Below are positions 37,696 through 46,556 of a stretch of 53,384 bases of DNA, piece after piece (position 1 is the first letter of the stretch; each line of letters starts with the position of its first letter). Source of the DNA: CAZLYK01 sp964563495 (GTDB taxonomy: Bacteria > Acidobacteriota > Blastocatellia > RBC074). A model generated the notes under the pieces. It saw nothing but the letters and a program-made list of their open reading frames with translations. It was not told the origin of the DNA and ran no database searches. Where the stretch lies: assembly GCA_964563495.1 (NCBI GenBank), contig CAZLYK010000023.1, forward strand, positions 1-53,384. The letters run 5' to 3'. A program made the position numbers and the translations under genes.

Positions 37696-38156
37696 CTTAA
37701 AATAAATAAACTGATCGATCCTGCGTTTCCAACCGGGTTAAGTGACATTCAATGAATTTCGTTCGCTTAGCTGGAGTGATGATCTTTTTGTCGGCCGGCT
37801 CACCTGACGCTCATCGCCGGGCAGCCGTTTTGAGTGAGGGGACGTTTATGGGTGACCAGTCTCAGGGCTCTACAGTCTCTCGCCGGTTTCTCTTCTCTCC
37901 TGACCGAGATCGATCGGCCGGCAATACACACTTCGGCTAAGAAAGAACCACGTCCGTTACACGCTCAAGCAATTTTTGGGTTTCATAAAATTTTGAATTG
38001 ATGGGCTTTGCCGCCGGTAAAAGAGACAGGATTAACGGGATTTGACGGGATTAAACAGGACCTCGATGCGATATCATAAATCCTGTATAATCCCGTCAAA
38101 TCCCGTTAATCCTGTCTCTATCACCCTTTCTGTTTCGCCGGCCCAGACATTCAGAT
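37696..38156. other. intergenic region upstream of gspF
   Basis: This 461-base gap contains the GGATT-family repeat at 38023-38118 and otherwise no gene I can support. The A/T-rich part at 37975-38000 could hold a promoter for gspF, but no consensus pair is clear. Confidence 0.5.
38023..38118. repeat. GGATT-family inverted repeat, best-preserved long copy
   Basis: 38-base arms 38023-38060 and 38081-38118 pair with one mismatch around a 20-base loop. Each arm has four units (CAGGATT, CGGGATT, CGGGATT, CAGGA) at about 11-nt spacing. It lies about 40 bases after the stop of the secreted protein at 38157 (minus strand). Confidence 0.85.
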
Positions 38157-39948
<1,792 letters not shown>

Positions 39949-40728
39949 GTGATCGGCCAGGAACAGGATTTCACTCGTCCACAGGAGTCAAGTGTTGCTC
40001 TTCCAATGAGCGAAGGGCGACCCACTGACAGTTTTCCGGTCAGCCGGATCTGCCTCAGTTTCGTCGGGGGGCTGTGCGCCGATCGGACCAGCTTGATGCT
40101 CACCAAACAAAATACTAGTATCGGTCGCGGGGAAGAATGTGACATTGTGCTGGACGGGGAGACTGTCTCACGACGCCATTGTGAAGTGGTCCGCCGGGGC
40201 AACGCCTATCTTCTCGAAGATCTCAGCCGCAACGGTACCTACCTCAACGGCGAGCGCGTGACACAGGCGCAGTTGCGCGATGGCGATCAGATACGGGTTG
40301 GGCAGAATATTCTTCTGGTCCAGCTCTCTTCCGGGGTCAAGACCGGCCTTTTGACGAGCAAGTCGACAACGCCTCATCGGGGAGTGCCGCCGGCGATCGA
40401 ATTCAAGCCGCATATCGTCGTTAAGGGATTGGAAGAGGGCGTCACCCAGCCGTTCGGCGAGGACCGGATCACGATCGGACGCCGGTCAGACAACCATCTG
40501 GTGCTCGAAGCCGAGAATATCTCGCGCCAGCATCTGGCGATCGAACGGCAGGAAGGACGATACCTGGCTCGTGATCTGGGGAGCGCCAACGGCACTTTTT
40601 TAAATGATCAGCGGATCGATCTGGTTCAGCTCAATGACGGAGACCGGTTGCGCATCGGCAGTTTCACACTGACCGTCAACCTGCTCGAACAAGACTGTAT
40701 TTTGAACTTTAAAAAGATCATCAGGTGA
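39949..40728 (+). CDS. protein with two FHA domains
   Basis: 259 residues from a GTG; an ATG at 40006 is an alternative and neither has a clear ribosome binding site. Two forkhead-associated domains are plain. The first (about 45-130) has SIGRGEECDIVL, TVSRRHCEV and DLSRNGTYLNGERV. The second (about 160-250) has TIGRRSDNHLVL, NISRQHLAI and DLGSANGTFLNDQRI. FHA domains bind phosphothreonine peptides, here most likely on the kinase encoded next, whose start overlaps or closely follows. No membrane segment. It starts a same-strand cassette reaching 46402. Confidence 0.92.
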   Translation: MIGQEQDFTRPQESSVALPMSEGRPTDSFPVSRICLSFVGGLCADRTSLMLTKQNTSIGRGEECDIVLDGETVSRRHCEVVRRGNAYLLEDLSRNGTYLNGERVTQAQLRDGDQIRVGQNILLVQLSSGVKTGLLTSKSTTPHRGVPPAIEFKPHIVVKGLEEGVTQPFGEDRITIGRRSDNHLVLEAENISRQHLAIERQEGRYLARDLGSANGTFLNDQRIDLVQLNDGDRLRIGSFTLTVNLLEQDCILNFKKIIR

Positions 40729-40787
40729 GAGAATTTCGGAAAGCGGGATGTGAGTCCGGTTTCCGAACTCGGAATTCGGTAATCAGC

Positions 40788-42689
40788 ATGCTCGGACGCA
40801 TTATCGGCAACTACGAGGTGATCAACCCGTTCGGCGAAGGGGGAATGGGTGAGCTCTACCTCGGGCGGCATACCAGGCTCGCGCGGGAGGTAATTATCAA
40901 GACCATCCGCACGGAAGATTTCAGCCCGCGCCAGATTGAGCACCTGCGCGACCGGCTCGAACGCGAAGCATTTGTTCAATCGCAGCTCGATCATCCCAAC
41001 ATCGTCCGGGTTTATGATTTCATCGCCAGCGGCGACACGACCTGTATCGTCATGGAGTATGTGCCCGGGCGCGATTTGCGTAAAATGATCACGCGCGAGA
41101 CCGGACCGATTCCGGCGCAGCGGGCGATCAAGCTCTTCAAACAGGTGCTCGCGGCAATCGATTACGCGCATAATTTCAACTATTCCGACAAATCCGGCGA
41201 GAAGCACCAGGGCATTATTCACCGCGATCTGAAGCCGGCCAACATCCTGGTCACCCCGGACGATGTGGTCAAGGTGACGGATTTCGGGATCGTCAAGGTG
41301 CGCGGCGTGAAGGGCGGGACGCAGATGGGATTCAACCCCGGCACGCCCGAATACATGAGCCCGGAACAGGCGCGCGGGCGCGAGCTCGATCATCGATCGG
41401 ACATCTACTCGCTCGGCATCGTCTTTTACGAGATGCTCTCGGGCCACGTGCCTTTCGAAGACGACGGGACCGGCACCTCGGACTATGAGATTCGCCGCGG
41501 CCATATCGAGCTGCCGGTTCCGCCGCTCTCGAGTCATTATCCGGGTGTTTCACAGGAGCTGGAAAAGGTCGTCCTCAAGGCACTTGAAAAGAACCCTGAC
41601 GATCGTTACCAGACCGCCAGACAGTTTCTGGATGCGATCGAGGATTTCGAGCAGACCGGGACTTTCAGGATTACCGGGCGAATGCCCGGGGCTCGCCAGA
41701 CAGTGGTCCAGGAAAATCGCGGTGCGAGTCTCGCCAACCGGGCCGATGCCCCGACGATCGGCGTCGGGAACACGGTCATGACCGATCCGAACCGGCCGCA
41801 GACCGGCGCTTCGACCTTCAACAATCAGCCGCTCAGCAACGGCGCGCCGAGCCTGGATGGTTTCCCGCGTTCGACGGCAAGGGTTTCGACCGCGGAGCAG
41901 AAATCCAAGCTGCCGTTGATCATCGCGGTGGCGGCGGTCGCGTTGCTGACTATCGGCATCACCGGCTGGCTGCTCAGCCGTTCCAATTCAACCGGTAAGA
42001 CGGGCGGGAGCAACGTCATTCCGCAAGGGATGGTTTCGATCACCGGCGGCGAATTTAGGATGGGGCGTGACGACGGAAATGATTTCGAGAAGCCCGCCCA
42101 TACGGTCAAGATCGCCCCTTTCTTTATCGACGCGACGGAGGTGACCAACGAACAGTACCGGCAATTCGTCGACGCCACCAGACACCAGCCCCCGGGCCAT
42201 TGGCCGGAAGGGCATTACCCTGACGGCGAAGCGTCTCTGCCGGTGGTCAACGTGAGCTGGGATGACGCCAACGCCTATGCCAAATGGGCCAGCAAGCGGC
42301 TGCCGACCGAAGAAGAATGGGAATACGCCGCGCGCGGCAACGATGGCAGGATCTATCCTTACGGCAACGAATGGAAACCGCAATTATCGAATGCGATCGA
42401 GGACAACTTCGGCACACCGCGGCCGGTCAGGAGCTACCCGGACGGGGCGAGCCCATTCGGCGTTTACGACATGGCCGGGAACGTACTGGAATGGACCTTC
42501 AGCGATTTCAAGTTCTATCCGGGAAGCAAGTTCTCATCCGAGGGGAATCCGAACGCGGGCAGGAAGGTCCTCAGAGGCGGAGCATTCAATGCCCCATCCA
42601 AATACCAGACCGCGACGGATCGTTTCTTCTACCCAGCCGCAACCAAGGCGAATTTCATTGGGTTCCGTTGTGCCAAAGATGCCAATTAA
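40788..42689 (+). CDS. membrane Ser/Thr protein kinase with extracytoplasmic FGE-like sensor domain
   Basis: 633 residues from the ATG at 40788; a GTG at 40725, overlapping the FHA stop, is an alternative adding 21 residues. Kinase domain 8-290: GEGGMGELYLG loop, K38, HRDLKPAN (H145-D147), DFG (D165-G167). There is an extra insert before HRD (YSDKSGEKHQG). A Gly/Asn/Pro-rich linker, a membrane helix (LIIAVAAVALLTIGITGWLL) at about 380-400 and a formylglycine-generating-enzyme-like domain (GMVSITGGEFRMG, RLPTEEEWEYAARG, GNVLEWTFSDF, GFRCA) follow. The active-site cysteine pair of true FGE is missing, so it is probably a ligand or cell-wall sensor. Confidence 0.93.
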   Translation: MLGRIIGNYEVINPFGEGGMGELYLGRHTRLAREVIIKTIRTEDFSPRQIEHLRDRLEREAFVQSQLDHPNIVRVYDFIASGDTTCIVMEYVPGRDLRKMITRETGPIPAQRAIKLFKQVLAAIDYAHNFNYSDKSGEKHQGIIHRDLKPANILVTPDDVVKVTDFGIVKVRGVKGGTQMGFNPGTPEYMSPEQARGRELDHRSDIYSLGIVFYEMLSGHVPFEDDGTGTSDYEIRRGHIELPVPPLSSHYPGVSQELEKVVLKALEKNPDDRYQTARQFLDAIEDFEQTGTFRITGRMPGARQTVVQENRGASLANRADAPTIGVGNTVMTDPNRPQTGASTFNNQPLSNGAPSLDGFPRSTARVSTAEQKSKLPLIIAVAAVALLTIGITGWLLSRSNSTGKTGGSNVIPQGMVSITGGEFRMGRDDGNDFEKPAHTVKIAPFFIDATEVTNEQYRQFVDATRHQPPGHWPEGHYPDGEASLPVVNVSWDDANAYAKWASKRLPTEEEWEYAARGNDGRIYPYGNEWKPQLSNAIEDNFGTPRPVRSYPDGASPFGVYDMAGNVLEWTFSDFKFYPGSKFSSEGNPNAGRKVLRGGAFNAPSKYQTATDRFFYPAATKANFIGFRCAKDAN

Positions 42690-42711
42690 CAGCCCCATAT
42701 CGGTCAGGACC

Positions 42712-44145
42712 ATGTTCAGCCGGTCAGAGATTTGTTTAGGGATTGTCATCTGGTTGACTCTCTTCACCTCCCTGGTCACTGCTCAACCCGGGATCAGGGA
42801 ACTTCCGATCGTTGAAAAACCGCGCGAACGCGCGACGAGCGAACGTGTCTTCATCAGGACGAAGCCGACGTTGCCGTCCAAGGGCGTGCTCGCCGTCGTG
42901 CTCACCCCGGTGATTAACGGGCAGGTGGTGATTAAAGACGCCGCCGGAAAGATCCTCGAGAGGCGGGAGGCCGGTGAAAACGGCCAGGCCGAGTTCCAGC
43001 TGCAGCGCGGGCGAGTCTACCAGATCGAAGCCGCCTTCCCCGGTTATCTGAGCGCGGAGAGCAAATCCAAACCGTTACAAGCGACGGAGATCATCCGGCT
43101 GAGACTGGTTCCGCAATTTGCCACACTCAAGCTGCCCGACCTGCCGGCGAAGGCGCAGGTCTTTATCGACAACGAATTGCGGGCGACCAATCAACAGGCG
43201 GGAGCGGTCACGATCGCCGATCTCAAACCGGGCAATCACGCTCTACTCATCCGCCATCACGAATATAATGACTATACCGATACACTCAAGGACCTGGAGC
43301 CGGGCACCGAGGTTAAATATGCGCGCATCCCGTTGCGCCGAGTCGCCAAACTGACCGTCGAGGGGCCTGCCGGAGCCACGGTCCTGATCGACGGCGCGGT
43401 TCAGGCCAGAATCGAACCTGCCGGCAAGGTCAGTTTCGACTACGAGCTGGATCGGGCCATGGAGCGGACGATCAGCATCGAACTGCTCGGTTATCAAACC
43501 TGGACACGCCGCGAGACTCTCTCGCCCGGCCCGCGCACGATCACGGCCAAGCTGGACCCGATCATCACCTCGGCGGGGGTATCCGATTTTTTCGACACGA
43601 TGATTCAGTGGAGCGCGCCGGCTTCCTGGAAGATCCTCTCAGACCCGCGCAATAAAAGGCTGGAGGTGAGCGGCTCGTCGATCGGGACGCTCAAGGACAA
43701 GACCTATCGAAATTGCCACGTCAATTTCGTCATCTGGCTGAGCGACGGCAAGGGCGCCACCTGGGCGGTGCGGGCAGACAAGGAAGGCCGCAACTACTAT
43801 CTCTTTCACCTCGCCGGGCCGAGTTCGACCACTCACACTCCGAACCGCTTTTACACCTATCTGGTCAAGGATGGCGCCGAACCGGTCGAGGTCAGTACTC
43901 CGATCCCGCTGGTCGACGCGCTCAATCCCAAAACCTCGTATACTATCGATCTCACGGTTCAAGGCTCCACGGTCAAGCACACGATCACCTCTAACGAAAC
44001 TGGGAACACCAACGACCTGGGGATCTGGACCGATACCTCAACGACGAAAGACAGGTTTCTTTACGGCACCTTCGGCTTCCGCTCGATGCTTGGCGAAACC
44101 TTTATCGTCGACGATTTCAATCTTGAACCAATTGCCGAACAGTAA
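42712..44145 (+). CDS. secreted PEGA-domain protein with C-terminal DUF1080/LamG-like domain
   Basis: 477 residues from the ATG at 42712, which gives a signal peptide (ICLGIVIWLTLFTSLVTAQ). An ATG at 42679 overlapping the kinase stop is an alternative. One carboxypeptidase-like sandwich region (about 40-130) is followed by two PEGA-like domains: LPAKAQVFIDNELRATNQQ and TVEGPAGATVLIDGAVQARI, each with the typical xPGxHxL-type turn (LKPGNHALLIRH in the first). The C-terminal 190 residues (FFDTMIQWSAPASWKIL, WAVRADKEGRNYYLFHLAG, GTFGFRS) look like a jelly-roll of the DUF1080/LamG kind. PEGA domains often hang from Ser/Thr kinases; here the domain is a separate protein in the kinase cassette. Confidence 0.8.
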   Translation: MFSRSEICLGIVIWLTLFTSLVTAQPGIRELPIVEKPRERATSERVFIRTKPTLPSKGVLAVVLTPVINGQVVIKDAAGKILERREAGENGQAEFQLQRGRVYQIEAAFPGYLSAESKSKPLQATEIIRLRLVPQFATLKLPDLPAKAQVFIDNELRATNQQAGAVTIADLKPGNHALLIRHHEYNDYTDTLKDLEPGTEVKYARIPLRRVAKLTVEGPAGATVLIDGAVQARIEPAGKVSFDYELDRAMERTISIELLGYQTWTRRETLSPGPRTITAKLDPIITSAGVSDFFDTMIQWSAPASWKILSDPRNKRLEVSGSSIGTLKDKTYRNCHVNFVIWLSDGKGATWAVRADKEGRNYYLFHLAGPSSTTHTPNRFYTYLVKDGAEPVEVSTPIPLVDALNPKTSYTIDLTVQGSTVKHTITSNETGNTNDLGIWTDTSTTKDRFLYGTFGFRSMLGETFIVDDFNLEPIAEQ

Positions 44146-44219
44146 CGTATGAAAGGCGGCGGGAACCGGGATTAACGGCAGTTGAAATGAGTCTTGACCG
44201 CGTCTCTCGTCGCTAAACT

Positions 44220-45587
44220 ATGAGTAGAGAAACCAAATTCAAAAGGAAGAAATCCGCGGGTGGGGGTTCGTCAGCGGAGGGTGGGCCGCTCGCCGAATGG
44301 TTCACCAGCCACATCTCTCGCCGATCGGTCGGCAAGGGGCTGGCGTGGAGCGCGATCCTTGGCATGGCCGGCGTCTCAATCTACAAATTCTCGAGCGATG
44401 ATGACCAGGAGATAACTTACGACTCGCTCGACCTGCAGAAGAAAGAGGGGTGGAACGTCGGCTCGACCGACAAGAGCCTGAGCTTCACCGAGGGGCTGAC
44501 GGCGATAGACAGCCGGCAAAAGACCTGGAGCGCTTACGATCCGAACTATTTGATCTCGATCTATCAGCCGCACAGCCCGCAGTGGCAACCGTTCTTCGTC
44601 CCGACCCTGCTCCAATCCCTCTCGCAGTCTTCGCTCAACTCGCAGATCAGGCCGATCAGGACGGCTGCCATGGCCGACGCCTACCAGCGCGCCGAGGGCC
44701 TGCGCAATCTAATCTCGCAGTCACAGGGCGCCAACCAGACGTTGATCATTGCCGACCTTCCGGGCCCGGCGTCTGTCGCCCTCGGAGCCGCGCTGGCAGA
44801 GACGGCGACGATCGTTCCGGTCTTCGACAACTGGCCGCACCCGCTCGGTGTCGTGCGATCGCACGAGACGCTCGGCGCGATGATCTACTACGCACATGAA
44901 ATCGAGGAGAAGCGGGCGAAGCTGGCGGATAACGCCCCTCCGGTCATCCTCCTCGACAGCAACCGTCTCAGCTCCTATTCGGATCAGGATTTACAGTTCG
45001 ATAATCGTTATCTGGCCAAGCTTCCGCCCGCCGATCAATTGAAGCAGCGCGGCGTGCAGCGAGTGGTCTATCTGGTCAAGGACCAGACTCAGGCGCAGGA
45101 ACTCGACGATATCAACGATGATTTTGTCGAATGGCAGAAGAACGGGATCGATGTTCGCCTGTTGCGGCTCTCGGAATTTCAACCTTTTGACGAGCCGGTC
45201 CAGGCTGCCGGCGGCGCTCCGCCCGTCGTCCAGAGAAATTACTATTACGGCGGTTCCCCGCTCGCCCACTGGTGGTTCTACAGTCATTACGGCTATAGTT
45301 ACCCGCGTCAAGTCGTGGTCACGAGCGGCGGTTACACTCGGACGATTCCTCGACCTACGACCCCGCCGAGATTCGAGCCTCCAAATTACCGCCCGGCCTC
45401 GCGGCCGACGATCTTCAATGCCTCAAGGGTCGGGACTTCGCCGGCGGCGACGGGTGTAGGTAAAACCAGGCCGAGCGGCTTTGGGCGCACGAGCGTGCGC
45501 ATGTCAAACGACGGCCGAGTCACCGGCACTCGCGCCGGCCGTTCAGGATCTTACGGCCGCAGCGGCGGCAGTTGGTTCGGCGGTTGA
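44220..45587 (+). CDS. unrecognised membrane-anchored protein with Tyr/Gly/Arg-rich tail
   Basis: 455 residues. I do not recognise the family. A charged, Gly/Ser-rich start (about 1-30) leads to SRRSVGKGLAWSAILGMAG and a hydrophobic segment at about 40-60, either a Tat-like signal or an inverted anchor. Residues of about 100-330 alternate helices and strands, with hydrophobic strands QTLIIADLPG, PPVILLDSN and RVVYLVKD, as in a Rossmann-like alpha/beta domain but without a visible nucleotide motif. From about 345 the sequence is low-complexity (YYYGGSPLAHWWFYSHYGYSY), then Arg/Ser/Thr/Gly-rich, ending GGSWFGG. It lies 74 bases after the PEGA gene and 14 before the next gene. Confidence 0.7.
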   Translation: MSRETKFKRKKSAGGGSSAEGGPLAEWFTSHISRRSVGKGLAWSAILGMAGVSIYKFSSDDDQEITYDSLDLQKKEGWNVGSTDKSLSFTEGLTAIDSRQKTWSAYDPNYLISIYQPHSPQWQPFFVPTLLQSLSQSSLNSQIRPIRTAAMADAYQRAEGLRNLISQSQGANQTLIIADLPGPASVALGAALAETATIVPVFDNWPHPLGVVRSHETLGAMIYYAHEIEEKRAKLADNAPPVILLDSNRLSSYSDQDLQFDNRYLAKLPPADQLKQRGVQRVVYLVKDQTQAQELDDINDDFVEWQKNGIDVRLLRLSEFQPFDEPVQAAGGAPPVVQRNYYYGGSPLAHWWFYSHYGYSYPRQVVVTSGGYTRTIPRPTTPPRFEPPNYRPASRPTIFNASRVGTSPAATGVGKTRPSGFGRTSVRMSNDGRVTGTRAGRSGSYGRSGGSWFGG

Positions 45588-45601
45588 TCAGTTTTAACCA
45601 G

Positions 45602-46402
45602 ATGAACACCCCTTTCTACCTGATCGTTATGTTGATCTTCGCCGCGATCTTCGCCGGCGGAATATATCTGGCATTGAGCGGGTCGACCCAGGGCCGCGTC
45701 AACCCGGGCAGGCGGTCCTTCCTGACCGGACGCGACCAGGAGGATGGCCGGCATGCCCTCTTTTTCGCCATTCAGTTTGCGATCCAGATTTTCGGCGGCG
45801 ACGAGCTGCGGGCCAAACTGGCGCGGCTGATCGAGGCCGAAGACAACACCGACAGCGCCGAAGAGAAGCGACGCTTTATCAAATCGGTCGCGTCCCTGCT
45901 CCTCGAAAACCAATATGCCTGGGAGTACGGTTTCTGGGACTATTACTCCGAAGCCGAAACGGCCATCAGCTCCTTCAATCAATGGAAGAACGAAATCGAG
46001 GCCTCGATGGCGACCGAGCCTGAAGAGTTAGGACAGGAGATCGACCGGATCCACCGGTATTCGGATCAGAAAGAGTATCTGATCGTCACGCTGATGGCGC
46101 TGATCGACAACCGGGATGAACCCGTAGCCGATGACGTCGGAGACATCCGCTTCCGTCCGACCTACCAACAGCTCACCGAACCCCTCCGCCAAATGATCGA
46201 TAATCTCGATCAAGCCGATTACTGGAAGGCCAGGACTTTTGAAAGGCTGCTCAATGGCCTCAGCGCGCTCGATCCGAGGGCGATCGAGCGAGACGGCATC
46301 TATGTCTTCCCCGGCACGGCTCAGGACGGGCTTTCCTCATTCGACCTGATCAGCGATGAGGGCTGGAAATATCTGACCGATCATTCGATTCGCCTGAGCT
46401 GA
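45602..46402 (+). CDS. unrecognised protein with N-terminal membrane helix
   Basis: 266 residues from the ATG at 45602, 14 bases after the previous stop. An in-frame TTG upstream would overlap the previous gene and is not used. It begins with one strong membrane helix (FYLIVMLIFAAIFAGGIYLAL). The rest is mostly helical and acidic, with GRHALFFAIQFAIQIFGGDEL, RRFIKSVASLLLENQYAWE and TEPLRQMIDNLDQADYW. No Cys or metal motif is visible. I do not recognise the family. Together with the previous gene it forms the tail of the FHA-kinase-PEGA cassette, so a role in the same signalling or envelope process is likely. Confidence 0.7.
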   Translation: MNTPFYLIVMLIFAAIFAGGIYLALSGSTQGRVNPGRRSFLTGRDQEDGRHALFFAIQFAIQIFGGDELRAKLARLIEAEDNTDSAEEKRRFIKSVASLLLENQYAWEYGFWDYYSEAETAISSFNQWKNEIEASMATEPEELGQEIDRIHRYSDQKEYLIVTLMALIDNRDEPVADDVGDIRFRPTYQQLTEPLRQMIDNLDQADYWKARTFERLLNGLSALDPRAIERDGIYVFPGTAQDGLSSFDLISDEGWKYLTDHSIRLS

Positions 46403-46403
46403 T

Positions 46404-46432
46404 TTGATCGATTGTCACCCGCCAGTTTATAT
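46404..46432 (+). promoter_or_regulatory. promoter candidate for the SBBP protein gene
   Basis: TTGATC (46404-46409) and TTATAT (46427-46432) are 17 bases apart. It would give a leader of about 120 bases. Motif match only. Confidence 0.3.
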
Positions 46433-46556
46433 GTTAATAATTTTTACGGACGCGGCAATCACTCATAGTTGAAACCCCGTCGTATCGTCCGCATCTCCTC
46501 ATCGACCGATTAATCCATGTGCCCCCACACTAACATCCCTTGATTGGGGCCTTGTC

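Noticed and set aside
37752..37940. Plus-strand ORF with a start resembling a signal peptide (MNFVRLAGVMIFL)
   Set aside because: No ribosome binding site, opposite to both neighbours, and the remainder is not protein-like; kept only as a remote possibility.
42262..42711. Longer N-terminus of the PEGA protein inside the kinase gene
   Set aside because: It lies in a shifted frame of the FGE-like domain and would bury the signal peptide that starts at 42712.
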